Shown: piece after piece, positions 44,526 to 56,313 of the stretch
Layout of the letters: each line of letters begins with the position of its first letter
Position numbering within the stretch: position 1 is the stretch's first letter
From: Taudactylus pleione
Lineage: Eukaryota > Chordata > Amphibia > Anura > Myobatrachidae
Direction of reading: 5' to 3'
Length of the DNA: 64,000 bases
Assembly: GCA_031769625.1 (NCBI GenBank)
Contig: JAUIMM010000637.1
Coordinates: 4,604,001 to 4,668,000, forward strand
The notes under the pieces: generated by a model
Seen by the model: the letters and a program-made list of their open reading frames with translations, nothing else
Database searches by the model: none
What the model was told of the DNA's origin: nothing
Position numbers and translations under genes: made by a program

Positions 44526-47500
44526 TACCCCCCCCTTTTGGGGTAGCCTCAGGACACTCACCAGGCTTCTCCGGATGGGCAGAATGGAATCTCCTGATGA
44601 GCGTGGGAGCGTGGACATCACGAGCATTGGTCCAGCAACGTTCCTCTGGACAATAACCTTTCCAGTCCAGCAAATACTGTAGATGACCTCTGCGTAGATG
44701 AGAGTCCAAGATCTGGGTGACCTCAAACTCAACTCCTCTCTCCGTCTGGACTCGAGGAGAAGCAGGTAGAGCACTATGGAACTTATTCAGGACCAGGGGC
44801 TTCAATAAGGAAATATGGAAGGAATTAGGGATTTTTAGGCATGGGGGTAACTGTAGATGATAGGCCACTGGATTAATGACTTCTGTTATGGAGAAGGGAC
44901 CAATGAAGCATGGTGCAAATTTTATAGAAGGAACCCTCAGACGAAGATTCCGGGTGGACAACCAGACCTGGCTTCCAACTTGCATGCGTGGAACTATTCT
45001 ACACTTTCTATCGGCCTGTGTCTTATAGCGAGAGGATGCCTTCAACAAATCAGACCGTACTTGAGTCCAGATGGCAGCAAAATTCTGCACCGTGTCCTCC
45101 ACAGCCGGAACATCGAAAACAGGCAGGCTTCGGAATTCAGGAACACGAGGATGAAGGCCATATACAACCTGAAATGGCGTTTGGTTAGTTGACGAGTGGT
45201 AGGAAGCATTATGTGCAAACTCAGCCCACGGCAGCAAGGCAGCCCAATTGTCCTGGGAAGATGACATAAAAATTCTTAAGAAAGTCTCTAGATCTTGATT
45301 AACTCTCTCTGTGGAGCCGTTGCTTTGCGGATGGTAGGCCGTGGAAAAGTTTAACTTCACTTGAAGAACAGAACACAAAGCCCTCCAGAATTTTGCAGTA
45401 AACTGCACACCACGGTCAGAGACAATTTCAGCAGAAAGGCCATGTAGACGAAATAAGTGTTGGACAAACAACTGTGCCAGGTCAGGGGCAGAAGGTAACT
45501 TCTTCAACGGTATATAGTGGACCATCTTAGAAAATCAGTCTATTACAACCCAGATAGTGTTGAAACCTTGAGAGACTGGCAGGTCTGTGAAGAAATCCAT
45601 GGAGAGATGCATCCATGGACGTGATGGAGTAGGTAATGGAAGCAATTCCCCAGCTGGAGCTTGTCGTGATGATTTATGCTGGGCACAGGAGGAGCAGGAA
45701 GAAATGAACTCCATTATATCTGCCTTCATAGTGTCTTTTCAGGAACTCCAAGGTCTTCCGAGTGCCTGAGTGCCCTGCGAAGCGAGAGGAATGTGCCCGA
45801 GTGAGAAGCTGCTTCCTTAATTCCGGGGCCACAAATGATTTTCCCGTAGGAGGCTGAAGTTGTAATGCGGCGAAAACTCTTGATTCCAAGACAGAGGTAT
45901 TGCTTTGATTTTCAGATTGAGCATCACAGAGGAGAGATCTCGATAGGGCATCGGCCTTCTGATTAAGTGCTCCAGACCGGAAGGTCAGGGTGAACTGAAA
46001 CCTGGCAAAGAATATTGCCCAGCAGGCCAAACGAGGACTCACACATTGGAGGTTTTTGAGAAATAGGAGGTTTCTATGGTCCGTAAATACAGTAAACGGA
46101 AACTTGGCGCCTTCTAGCAAATATCTCCATTCCTTCAACGCCAACTTTACAGCTAGTAGTTCTTGCTCACCTATGGCGTAGTTCCTTTCGGCAGGTGAGA
46201 ATTTTTTAGAAAAGAACCCAGACGGATGGACTCGGTTGTCCTCATAACGTTGAGACAAGACTGCTCCCACAGCTTCAGATGATGCGTCTACTTCCAACAA
46301 AAAAGGCCTGTCCAGATCTGGTTGTCGAAGAACTGGTGCTGAGATAAAGGCCTGTTTTAGAAGATGAAAGGCAAACTCTGCCTCAGGTGACCATTGGGCA
46401 GGATTAGCACCTTTGCGGGTCAAGGCTGTAATGGGAGCCAGCAGTGTAGAAAATCCCTTAATGAAGCGTCTATATAAATTTGCGAAGCCCAACAATCTCT
46501 GGATGGCCTTCAGTGTCTGAGGTCGGGTCCAATCCAGAATTGCTTGTACCTTCTTGGGGTCCATTTCTAAACTGGAGCCAGATATTACATAGCCGAGAAA
46601 AGGTACACTGGGCACTCCAAAGATGCACTTCTCCAGTTTGCAGTAAAGGTGGTTTTCTCTCAAACGGGTCAGAACTTCTTTAACATGTTCTTGATGTTTA
46701 GCCACAGAGGGTGAAAAAATCAGTATGTCATCCAGATAGATAACAACCGAAACATATAACAGATCCCAGAAAATCTCATTAACGAAACTTTGAAAGACAG
46801 CAGGGGTGTTACACAATCCAAAAGGAATTACTAAATATTCGAAATGTCCATCTCTGGTATTAAAAGCGGTCTTCCGTTCATCGCCAGCTCGGATACGATT
46901 GAGGTTGTAAGCCCCTCTCAGATCTAATTTAGAAAAAATGACAGAGCCCTTGACCCTATCAAACAACTCAGTAATCAGGGGAAGATGGTATCGATTCTTT
47001 ACTGTCATGTCATTAAGGCCTCGATAATCGATACATGGTCTTAGACCACCGTCCTTCTTGCCAACGAAGAAAAACCCAGCTCCGGCAGGTGATGTAGAGG
47101 GGCAAATGAACCCCTTTGCCAGGTTGTCCTGGATGTACTCTGTCATGGCTTGAGTCTCAGGCAAGGACAGCGGATAGGTACGACCTCGAGGTGGTATCTT
47201 ATCAGGTATCAATTCAATTGGACAGTCCCATTCCCTATGAGAGGGTAAGATATTTACTTGTTGCTCAGAGAACACGTCGGCGAACATCTGATATTCCTTG
47301 GGAATGGCAGAAGAAACTAATGGAACTGTCTTTCTCACAGGTCGAATTTTTGGAAGACAGGATTTCTGACACTCCATACCCCATGACAGAATCTGCATAG
47401 AACTCCAATCAATCCTGGGATTATGTTGACGTAACCAGGGTAGACCAAGAACAATTTCTTGAGAGGCCTCTGATATCACCAGGAATTTTAAGGACTCAGA

Positions 47501-47761
47501 ATGAAGTGCCCCAATTCGGACCAATACTGGTTGAGTCTCTTTGGTGACTATCCCGTTAGTTAGAGGGCATCCATCTATAGAGGTCAGAGAGATGGCATGG
47601 TTGAGAGACAAACAAGGAATCTGAAATTTATCTATGAAACTAGACATTATGAAATTTCCGGCTGCTCCCGAGTCAAGTAGAGCAGTAGCAAAGACAGGTT
47701 TGGGTTTAAGATCCAAAGCTAGGGTAATCGTGAAATCTTTAATTTTTGGAGACGGGCTCAT
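44263..47761 (-). pseudogene. pol: Gypsy pol: protease, RT, RNase H, integrase, chromodomain
   Basis: First open part (47761-45674, 695 residues): protease LLDSGAAG at about residue 29-35; reverse transcriptase from about 180 with the YLDD active site at 342-345; RNase H from about 487 (LLEVDASSEAVGAVL) with TDHRNL; then an integrase H-H part (HSSRFAGHSG). A frameshift near 45725 moves to the frame with CSSCAQHK, which completes the HHCC zinc finger, and MDFFTDLP with the first catalytic Asp. A TGA at 45535-45537 follows WVVID. The last part (from 45525) has SDRGVQF and STERVNQ (remaining Asp and Glu), then a chromodomain (FEVTQILDSH ... LDWKGYCPEERCW). The frame runs on through the polypurine tract into the LTR and stops at 44263. 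Confidence 0.94.
44526..44544 (-). promoter_or_regulatory. Polypurine tract of the gypsy element
   Basis: On the minus strand CCCCAAAAGGGGGGGGTAC lies directly before the 3' LTR start TGTCACGG, the expected place of the plus-strand primer. Confidence 0.75.
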
Positions 47762-47798
47762 AACTCCTAACTTGATGTCTCCAGGGTCAGTTAGGATT

Positions 47799-48736
47799 TG
47801 GCATTTCCCGGTTTACGGGGGCAGGAGATCAGCAGGTGACCGGACTCTCTGCAGTACAGACAGAGGTTCTTTTGCATTCTTCTCTGCCGTTCTTCTTTGG
47901 AGAGGTGTGTATGATTCACCTGCATAGGCTCCCTTCAGTGGGAGAAGGAATGGGACAGGTAGAAATGGAGGGGGTAAATGACCTTTGCCGGTCAGTTCTG
48001 TGTTTTTCAGCCTGACGTTCCCTGAAGCGTAGGTCAACTTTGATACACAACGAAATCATGTCATTCAGATTAGTAGGAAGCTCTCGAGTGACTAGATCAT
48101 CCTTTAGTTGGTCTGACAACCCATGCCAGAAGGCAGAGGGGAGGGCTTCATCATTCCATTTGAGCTCTGATGCTAAAATTTGAAATTGCACGGCATATTG
48201 ACTGACAGGACGGACCCCTTGTCTCAGTGTCATGATGTTTGATGATGCTGATACAGTACGCCCAGGTTCATCGAAAATCCTCCTGAAGGATGACACAAAG
48301 CCTGCGTAATTATCCAGCAGCGGATCTGAGCGCTCCCAAAGTGGGGAAGCCCATTCCAAGGCCTGGCCAGATAACAGAGAGACTATATAAGCCACTTTAG
48401 TTCTTGCAGTTAGAAAGTTGTCAGGCTGCAGTGTAAAATGTATGTCACACTGATTTAGGAATCCTCGGCAGAGTTTAGGGTTGCCATCAAATTTACTTGG
48501 TAAAGGAAGATGTAAGCGGGGAGATGATCTGCCTCCTGTATTCCCAGACGCTAAAGCGGATGTAGATGCTGGTACTCCAGAGGTAGAAAAGGAAGTTTGC
48601 AAACTATCCTGTCGCTTGGACATCTCTTGCAGAAATTGAGCCATCTGATGCTGCATGTTTTCCAGATTCTCTAAACGACCAGAAATGCACCAGAACAAAT
48701 CCACTCATGACTCCTGATCCGTGGCCGGCTCCATGG
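47799..48736 (-). pseudogene. gag: Gypsy gag (stop and frameshift)
   Basis: The natural start appears to be ATG at 48736 (MEPATDQES), followed at once by an in-frame TGA before VDLFWCISGRLENLE. The longest open part covers 48704-47916. Its centre has the gag capsid-like pattern LPLPSKFDGNPKLCRGFLNQ and LLSGQALEWA. The frame stops at 47916, but in another frame the nucleocapsid zinc knuckle CLYCRESGHLLISC (CX2CX4HX4C) follows and ends at about 47799, so a frameshift separates capsid from knuckle. Gag packages the element RNA in virus-like particles. The terms here describe a genomic retrotransposon; no infectious function is implied. Confidence 0.88.
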
Positions 48737-48749
48737 GGCCAGTGCAAAC

Positions 48750-49563
48750 TGTTATGTTCTGGGTTGTTTGTGGACCCGGGGTGGTAGCAGGAGCGATCAC
48801 AGAAGCAGATTTGAAAATAAAACTAGGATTTTTAATAAGTGCTTGAGTAGACATATAATGTGGCAGTAAATAAAAGTCCAGGAATATATAAATGTGCACA
48901 AGAGTTCTGTGGTGGGAGTAAAAGGGTTAATGTCCAAGTAGAAACAATTAGAGCTGTCCAGGTGTGCAGGTAGTGAAACTGAAAATAATCAAGCCAGGTA
49001 TGCAGGTAGTGAACTGAAAATAATCAAGCCAGGTATGCAGGTAGTGAACTGAAAATAATCAAGCCAGGTATGCAGGTAGTGAACTGAAGCGCAGGATGTC
49101 AGCTGGCTCAGGCACTCAGGTATGGGCAAGGGTGATGGAGGAAGCGGGGTAGTCCAGTGGGAGCTAGGAGCTGACAGGCAGACAGCGAATTCACAGGAAC
49201 AGGATAAGCACAGAGAACTCCCTCTCAGCTAGGCTGAGATACACGTTGCACTGGCAAAGAAGGAAGACACTGACCCTTCCTAAATACCCCATGCCGTGCT
49301 GTTACTGGCCGGAGGGAACATGTGACTCACCAGGATTGGCCAGCCGCATCACATGGCCAGAAGGCAAGATGGCGGCGCCCATGCCAAATGGAATGGAGAC
49401 GCCGCCAGACCTTTCCAGCGCAGAGTGACAACAGGCCCGCACAACAACGCGCGCAGCCAAAGCCCCCCGCCAGACACCAGCTCCACCACCAGACAGCCTG
49501 CGCCACAATGACCTCACAGGTAACACTCGCCTAGCGCCATGCTGAAATACCCTGGCCGTGACA
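48750..49563 (-). repeat. 5' LTR
   Basis: Near-identical to 43711-44525, with the same 33-bp triplication. It should hold the element promoter. The primer-binding site would lie just below 48750; a TGGCCCC phrase there overlaps the gag start, and I could not match a tRNA. Confidence 0.93.
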
Positions 49564-49568
49564 CCCTG

Positions 49569-52507
49569 CTAGTCAGATGCTGGGACCAGCGTTCTGTGTG
49601 GCGGCACCACTTGCACAAACCTAGTTATTGCCCTGATCATTAGTATCGGTACTTGCACCAGCCCCATGGTAGGTGTAAGAGTGCCATCAGAAATAGGCTT
49701 CCTGATTTCCGTACGCACTCCCACAAGACATGGGGGTCCTGTGTGCTCACATTATTGCCACGCAGAAACGCTCTACAGTGTATTTCACGGAAAGACAGAT
49801 GTTCCATAAGACTCGGAATAGGACAGACTTATACACAAATGGGTACATTTACATCTGTGCCTGCGTCGTACTTCAAATCTTGCCATTTGCGTCTGTGCAC
49901 AGAGATCCTCCCAGCTCAGAATCAGCCCCCTGTAGGCTCAGCTGCCAATGAGAAATGTTTGGATTGCAAAAAAAGTTAGTTTTGAGCAATTCCTGGCAGA
50001 TCAGCGCTGAGTTTTCTCCAAATCACGGCGCACTGAATATTTCAAATACCATAATAATTTCCATAAGACCCCATGGAAATTAAAATATTCTCATATTCTA
50101 ATGACATTATACACGCGTATGTTCTTATATAGGTTTGAGGCCAACCTGCCGAAATGCAGATTGAATCTTCGTATTATGTTCCCTTTTTTCCAAAAATAAT
50201 TTGCCGTCTTTCAAGTCTGAAACGCGTCCTGTAAATGCAGACAATCAACAGGAATGCTGAATGGGGTTTTGTCAGACAAATATGTGTCGTTCCTGCGAGA
50301 TGTCAGTTCCTTGAAGTCAGGCCTGTTACGGTTTCATCTGTAAATAAACACTGGTCCATGAGTGGGTTCAGCTATTTAAAATTCAAAGTTCAAAGGATGG
50401 ATGTTAGAAATTTGGAATGCAAAGTGGATTTCTCATTCCCACGTACAGCCACACTGCAAAACATCAAATAAGGAGTTTTCTGTATTGCGATGTGTGAGTG
50501 GTTTCTGGCGCTAACCTTCGCCCTCCACTCCACAAAGCATCAAATATGCAGGAGCCACAATGCTTTTGACACTACTGGAAGACCTACTTATTTTGTCTCT
50601 CATGTTTCTATGAAGATTAATAACAATGCAACTATTAAGTAGCAAATATGGAAGAAAGAACAAAAGAATGCATACTGTACAGTACAATGCAGGTTACAAA
50701 CTTTGTTGTTACTGCTTTTTACACTATTTGTCAGGCCATTGCATGTCATTTTATGTGATATTTACATTTTGTGATGTCTATGTCAAGGGCTCTTTAATAC
50801 TGTATATCTTTATTTTTACTCTACAATATTTTATTCAACACTAAGGGGCATATTTATTAATTAATGGGTCCTAGACCCCTTAACTGTAATTTATCGCTGC
50901 TATTTGTGGCAATAAGAAATTATTGATTATGTATTTCTCTCCACTTTATCACTCTCCAAGGCTCAGTTCATCTTCCCTATACGATATGTATGATATATAT
51001 CGATCCGATCCGCGTCGGAAGGATATAGTGTACGATACATTGAATATTGTGTACCCAGCTTTAGCCTTGAGGATAGATAAGAATACTGTTTTTTTGTTGA
51101 TTGGCTGAGTGTGACAGCCCTGTTACTAGGCAGATTAAGTAGTATGGGTTTAGGTATCAATCAGTATTTGGACCAATAGGATCCTTTAGGGGCATTTACT
51201 GTGAGAAAAGCATATAGGTAGTAGTCTGTTAGTTGACCGGCCTCTTTGCATTTTTGGATTTAGTGAAGTTGAATTAAGTTAATGTTGTTTAAGGTGGTTA
51301 ATTATCAATAAACCAATGTGAAATTGAGAGACTAAGGAATATATTTCAGCAGCCGCAGCTTCTTGAGGGGTTTGACCTCAAAATGTAAGTGCCACTAATA
51401 TAAAGTGCACAGCCCAGCATGTTTTGCACTAAATATAATTGCCAGTTTAAATCATGAGGTCAAAGCCAACGAGAAGAGTCAACACTATGCAATTTATTTT
51501 GTGTACTCAAAATGCATTCAGCTGTGAAAGAGTAGCTTTTGCACCAGCCAGGGGCGTATTGATGGGTTCAGGGTGTGCAGTGCACACGGGCCCCTGGGTC
51601 CAGGGGGCCCACACCACACACCCTGCACCCATATTTAGTTATGCTTACCTTCCTAATAACAAGAAAATACTGCGCTCCAATACTAAAGTGGGGACATCAA
51701 TATAGCACAAAGTCAGGTATTAAAGAGACATAAATTTTAATCAAGTAAATAAAAAACAGTAAAAAGTGGCAATAAGAAAAGTATATAAGTAAATAATTAA
51801 AATAATGGAATCACATAACATATAATATATCAATTAGTAGCTACAAACATTAAGACAGCATGAAAGAAAAAAAATGTATACAATTGTTAAACTGCAATAA
51901 AGGAGAGATGATTAGATTCTCAATAAGACAGAATATGTAACAATCAATCCCAGAGAGACCACAATGTTACTGTTGCCAGTAACTAATCCAGGTAATAGTC
52001 GTTTGCATCCAAATGTTTGTACTGGTATAATTGAGTCTCTCAATAATGGGAATGAAATACCGGAGATTCTTTCTGACAAAAAATCTTATAATAGTTCTTT
52101 TATAATTGTTAGAAAGTAGTAGCCACATCCATTACAGTTAAATCGTAAGGTATGATATTTATAATGTGGACTCAGTTTCCATCTCCGAATATCAACTGGC
52201 AGCATGGGCAGTGAGGACTCACAATCAACAGGATCTCTCTGTCAGCGATGCCCGGTGGCTTGCACTCAGTGCCGTATCCAGGAGGTAGCCCAGACACTAC
52301 CACAGGATGCTAGCGGCTCCCGTTTCTGGAACGCAGGCGGCGGTACGAGAAGTACAGCAGATACAGGCCTCCCGTCCGTTACCACGTGTGCCAGCACTTA
52401 GTCGTGGATCACTCTCCTCCAGCTGCCGCCTGCCCAGTTTAAATAGCACCAACACAGGATTGATTGATCAATTTATTAATCAATTTAACCAGCAGTTATC
52501 CATCTTA
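49569..52507. other. Unassigned intergenic DNA, 2.9 kb
   Basis: No gene recognised. 51546-51640 has a GGGCCC-rich repeat fragment (GTGTGCAGTGCACACGGGCC ... ACACCCTGCACCC) related to those near 3632 and 13255. A phrase GTGTACCCAGCTTTAG at 51050 also occurs near 16009 as GTGTACCCAGCTTAAG, a possible shared MITE end. Confidence 0.4.
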
Positions 52508-52908
52508 TGCTGGCCATACACTCTGCAATTATCGGGACGATCCGCCCGATATCGGCGGATCGCCGCGATAATTGCAGCGTGTATGCGGGCGACCGAGGGT
52601 TAAATATTGCTCGGTTGGGCATGCTGGATTGTCCAGCATGCCCGTCCGATGCGATATTTACCCGGGAAACTGTCGGCCGCATCGGGCAATGTATGCCCAG
52701 CGCGGCCGACAGACAGACATTTCCTGTGTTCCTTCCTACGGAAGGAACAGGGAAATGTCTCCTCCCCCGGGGGCGGAGCGTGGATGTCGGGCTATACACT
52801 GTGAGATTTCTCTCACAGTGTATGCCGGTGACATCTGCGGCTGGCAGGCAGCCAGATAAAATGTCTGTCGGTCTGACAGACATTTTATCTGGCAGTGTAT
52901 GCCCAGCA
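52508..52908. mobile_element. Hairpin-chain MITE, second family, TSD TTA
   Basis: Ends TGCTGGCCATACACT and AGTGTATGCCCAGCA flanked by TTA (52505-52507, 52909-52911). Like the elements at 6121 and 14901 it is a row of stems: TGCAATTATCG ... CGATAATTGCA; GGGCATGCTGGA ... TCCAGCATGCCC; CTGTCGGCCGC ... GCGGCCGACAG; AGACATTTCC ... GGAAATGTCT; TACACTGTGAGA ... TCTCACAGTGTA; GATAAAATGTCTGTC ... GACAGACATTTTATC. Sequence is unrelated to the first family. The TTA duplication again suggests Harbinger mobility. Confidence 0.82.
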
Positions 52909-52911
52909 TTA

Positions 52912-53875
52912 GTATTCCGCTGGAGCTTTCTTGAGCAGTTTAATTATCCTGAAGATGGAATACTTGGCTAGTTTAAATCCGGTATATAAATTATATCTCA
53001 TAAGCATACTATTATATACATTATGAAGAAAAGCACATACATATATACATTACAATCCACTTTATAAATAGATATATGAATAAATGAGTAAATAAATAAA
53101 ACTAATCTAATGTTCCAACAAAAATATGACATGGCATTATCATGGAGTAATTTTATTAAGAGTAGCTATATTTGATATTATTTAATTTTTATTTTATTTG
53201 ATTATAGGCTATTAGAGAGGAATATAAAAGAAGTAAATAAATAAATGATTGGGTGTATAAACATATACATATACATGCATATACATATATATATATATGT
53301 ATATACACATGCACACACGCATGTATGCACACATATATAGATATATATATAAAATACACATATACATGCACAGGTGGTAGCATGCACATGCACACATACG
53401 TACACACATACATACATATAACTGAATAACAATAATGAAAAATAAATATAGTATATTGGACTCATGGAAAACTAACTACTAGGAGCCATCTAAATAAAAA
53501 TAATAATGATAATAATAATAATAATAATATAGATAGCAAATATTAATAATAATAAAATTTTAATTTTAATAAAAATAATCTTAATAATAATAGTAACAAT
53601 GTTAATAATAATGGCAATAGTATTAATAATAGTACCAATAATATTACCAGCAACATTGATATTACTGAGTGAAAATTTAAATGATATTGAGATTAATAAA
53701 ATAATAATCTAAATATATATGATAACACAGAATCCAGGTAATTACAAAAAAACTAAGAAATACCATAAATATCAAATACTAAGGTCAATAAAGAAATAAA
53801 TTATAAAGAGTAGACCAAAGGGAATAAAGCAGAGGATAGGGGGAGAGCCATGATCACTCCATTGACCAAACAGTA
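52912..53875. repeat. AT-rich simple-sequence region
   Basis: 53265-53420 is a mixed TA/CA microsatellite (ATACATATACATGCATATAC and similar); 53495-53690 is dominated by AAT/TAA trinucleotides. The open frames here (Tyr/Ile/Cys/Val-rich) are simple-sequence artefacts. Confidence 0.75.
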
Positions 53876-54223
53876 CATATTTATTTATTTTATTTATTAC
53901 CAGTTATTTATATAGTGCACACATATTCCGCAGCGCTTTACAGAGAATATTTGGCAATTCACATCAGTCCCTACCCCAGTGGAGCTTACAATATATGTTC
54001 CCTATCACAAGCTCACACACATACACACTAGGATTAATTTATGTTTGGAGCCAATTAACCTACCAGTATATTTTTGGAGTGTGGGAGGAAACTGGAGCAC
54101 TCGGAGGAAACCCACGCAAGCACAGGGAGAATATACAAACTCCACTCAGTTAGGGCCGTATCGAACCCACGACTTCAGTGCTGTGAGGCAGTAACGCTAA
54201 CCATTACACCGTCTGTGCTGCCC
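53876..54223 (-). mobile_element. tRNA-derived SINE of V-SINE type
   Basis: Read on the minus strand: a tRNA-like head (GGTGTAATGGTTAGCG as box A region, GGTTCGATACG as box B), a conserved core (AGTTTGTATATTCTCCCTGT then GGGTTTCCTCC), a 3' part TGTAAAGCGCTGCGGAATAT and CTATATAAATAA, and a TAAA-type tail. The core and tail match the vertebrate V-SINE/L2-tail arrangement. CATAT on both sides (about 53876, 54223) may be the duplication. Internal box A/B would drive RNA polymerase III. Confidence 0.8.
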
Positions 54224-54265
54224 ATATGGAGCTATGACAACCAGCCACGCATCCACAACCTCAAT

Positions 54266-55860
54266 TCACTCATAAACTTCAAGTGCTTCATTAAGACCGT
54301 CTGCGGATAGTGTTTGAATCCTGAAAATCCATTTGGATTCAGCTTCACATAATCTTTTATATCTATCACCACCTCTTTTGGTTTTATTAATATTTTCTAT
54401 CCCCATGACCGTTAAGCATGCAGGATTACTCTGATGGAACTCAGCGAAGTGTCTAGAAACGATGTGGGTTTCTAAGCCCTTAAGGATATTTAACCTATGT
54501 TCTCGAAAGCGTTCTTCCAATGCCCTTGTTGTGCGGCCCACATATTGTGTGGGACGATAACAACTTAATACATACACAGCATAAGTAGTTTCATAGTTAA
54601 TAAAACTGTTGATATCGAAGATGGTATTAGTTTTTACCGATAATATTTGTTTACCTCTATTTATAATGTGTCTACAAGTTTGACACCTTGTATGGTTACA
54701 TGAGTAACATCCCTTAGGTTTATTTGGAAGCCAAGTTACAGTTGTAGTTGAAAATTTTTTATTATTACTATTAAAGGTACTTGGAGCTAGAAAACTTCTC
54801 AAGTTTCTACTCTTTTTAAAGACTATAGGCCTGATTCAGAGCCGGGCGCTATTTGCGCTCGCTCGTCCAAAAAAAGGGGCTGGCTATTTAAATTAACCGT
54901 TCGCTCTTTGCGGTCTGTTCACGCCTCTATGTCTGAACGAGCGAACAAAACATGCGAACATAATTTTGAAAAAAACGCCCCCCTGGCCGCTCGCATCATA
55001 CGTCATGTCCGCTATATATTAGATTAATCGAGTACATCGGACGGCGTATGAACTGCTCGCTACTCTTGTGGTTGGTTTTTCCTACCACAATCATGCGAGC
55101 AGTTCTGACTATAAAACAACCAAGTGACGTGGTCGATGACGCTGCTTTAGTAATTATGCACACCCTTAAAATGCCCGTTTTGACCTTTAGGCACACCTGC
55201 GTTCTGATCTCCACTCCCCGTTTTCAAGCACCTTCCCCTGTTACCACCCACATACGCCTCATTCTGTCACTCAAAATAGCAGGCATTCGCTATTTAGCGA
55301 GCACACGATTTTCGGCTGCACTGACTGGTTCGCGCATTCGTATTAAAATCCGTACGCATGCGCAGTTGTGCGAACATCGGTCAGAACGAACGAGCGGCCG
55401 CTTACAAGCGGCTCTGAATCAGGCCCTATATTTGGTTTAGGGGCGATAACGTTGGAAAGCATTGGGTCGCATTGTAGAATCTTATAATTTTTGTTAATAA
55501 TAGATCTAATCTTTTTTGATTCATTGTTGAATTGGGAGATATACAATAAAGAAGTATCTTTCTTTATAGACTTTTCTTTTATTAACATAGGTTTGCTTAA
55601 CTCAGTATCCTTTGTAGATTCTATAGTTCCAGCCAAATCGGTATTAGTCCTAGCACTGAACACCTTACCCTCAGAATTAGACTTATATATTGTTTCAGCA
55701 TGAGTTTTTGCTTCCTCTATTAATCCTATAGGATACCCTCTTTTCAAAAAATTATCTTTCAGTTTGTCAGCATGTAGATGAAAATCCTCATCTCTCGTGC
55801 AGTTACGCCTAACCCTGCCCATTTGACACTTTGGGATATTATCAATCCAAGGACGGTGAT
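54266..55860 (-). pseudogene. Penelope-like element, C-terminal part with GIY-YIG endonuclease
   Basis: Minus strand, split by a MITE (54827-55426). The upstream part (55860-55427) reads WIDNIPKCQMGRVRRNCT, FLKRGYPIGLIEEA and DPMLSNVIAPKPN. The downstream part continues KKSRNLRSFLAPS, a Cys motif (CYSCNHTRCQTC), then YAVYVLSCYRPTQYVGRTT with RFREHRLNI, the GIY-YIG endonuclease core (Tyr, Tyr, Arg, His visible), and ends ADGLNEALEVYE. This is the region between reverse transcriptase and the C terminus of Penelope-like retroelements, whose endonuclease nicks the target for primed reverse transcription. The RNRC-like and linker parts are intact; the RT itself is absent beyond a trinucleotide repeat at 55880-55945. 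Confidence 0.88.
54827..55426. mobile_element. Harbinger-type MITE inside the Penelope-like gene, TSD TAT
   Basis: Ends AGGCCTGATTCAGAGC and GCTCTGAATCAGGCCC, flanked by TAT (54824-54826, 55427-55429). 600 bp, opposite orientation to the copies at 1664 and 37610. Removing it and one TAT rejoins PKPNI with VFKKSRNLRS in one frame. Confidence 0.93.
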
Positions 55861-55879
55861 GTTGCTGGTAATATAATTG

Positions 55880-55945
55880 GTACTATTATTATTACTATTG
55901 CCATTATTATTAACATTGTTACTATTATTATTATTATTATTATTA
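55880..55945. repeat. ATT/AAT trinucleotide microsatellite
   Basis: Run of ATT units with a few interruptions, just upstream (minus sense) of the Penelope-like coding part. It resembles the AAT-rich block at 53495-53690. Confidence 0.85.
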
Positions 55946-56202
55946 AGTATTTTTTTATTAAAACACATACCTTTGCTCAGTCTAGCTTGGATTCGGGAAC
56001 ATCCATTTTTTGTTTTAACCCTTTGGATGCCTACTTGGAGAAGAGGACTTGAACTATGCATAGGTGAGTATGTTTTTTTTTATAGGTACCCCTATGGATT
56101 ACTTCGAATACTAGGTGAGTATGTGTGAGTGTGAGTGTGGAAGTATGTTATAATAAAATTTACTTTCATGGTATATGTTGTTTTTATTTACATATTGCTT
56201 TG

Positions 56203-56313
56203 GTTGTGGAACTACAAGTGCCAGTGGGCCTGTAATGCCCCACATACTGGTATTTGTGGTTCTCCAAATACCATAATGCGGGGGAGGCTTGCTTGTATGT
56301 GTAGTTCCACAAC
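56203..56313. mobile_element. Short hairpin MITE (GTTGTGGAACTAC ends)
   Basis: GTTGTGGAACTACAAG at the left and TGTGTAGTTCCACAAC at the right, with inner ATACTGGTATTTGTGG / CCAAATACCATAATG words. No coding capacity. Confidence 0.78.

Larger units (their letters stand above)
43711..49563 (-). mobile_element. Ty3/gypsy LTR retrotransposon with chromodomain
   Basis: Two 814-815 bp LTRs (43711-44525, 48750-49563) flank gag and pol on the minus strand. CCCTG lies on both outer sides (43706-43710, 49564-49568), a 5-bp duplication. By eye the LTRs differ at roughly 20 sites (about 2-3 percent), so insertion is fairly recent. Gene order gag, protease, reverse transcriptase, RNase H, integrase, chromodomain puts it in the chromovirus branch of Ty3/gypsy. 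Frameshifts and two in-frame stops make this copy defective. No envelope-like gene is seen. Confidence 0.95.

Noticed and set aside
47116..47400. Plus-strand frames within the gypsy element
   Set aside because: Shadows of the minus-strand pol gene, which has clear catalytic motifs.
52485..52971. Overlapping frames up to 154 residues on both strands
   Set aside because: They cross the hairpin-chain MITE, whose palindromes give mirror-image frames.
53189..53465. Cys/Tyr/Val-rich minus-strand frames
   Set aside because: Translation of a TA/CA microsatellite.
54074..54223. tRNA gene on the minus strand
   Set aside because: Box A and B are present, but they continue into the V-SINE core and tail; it is a SINE head, not a tRNA gene.
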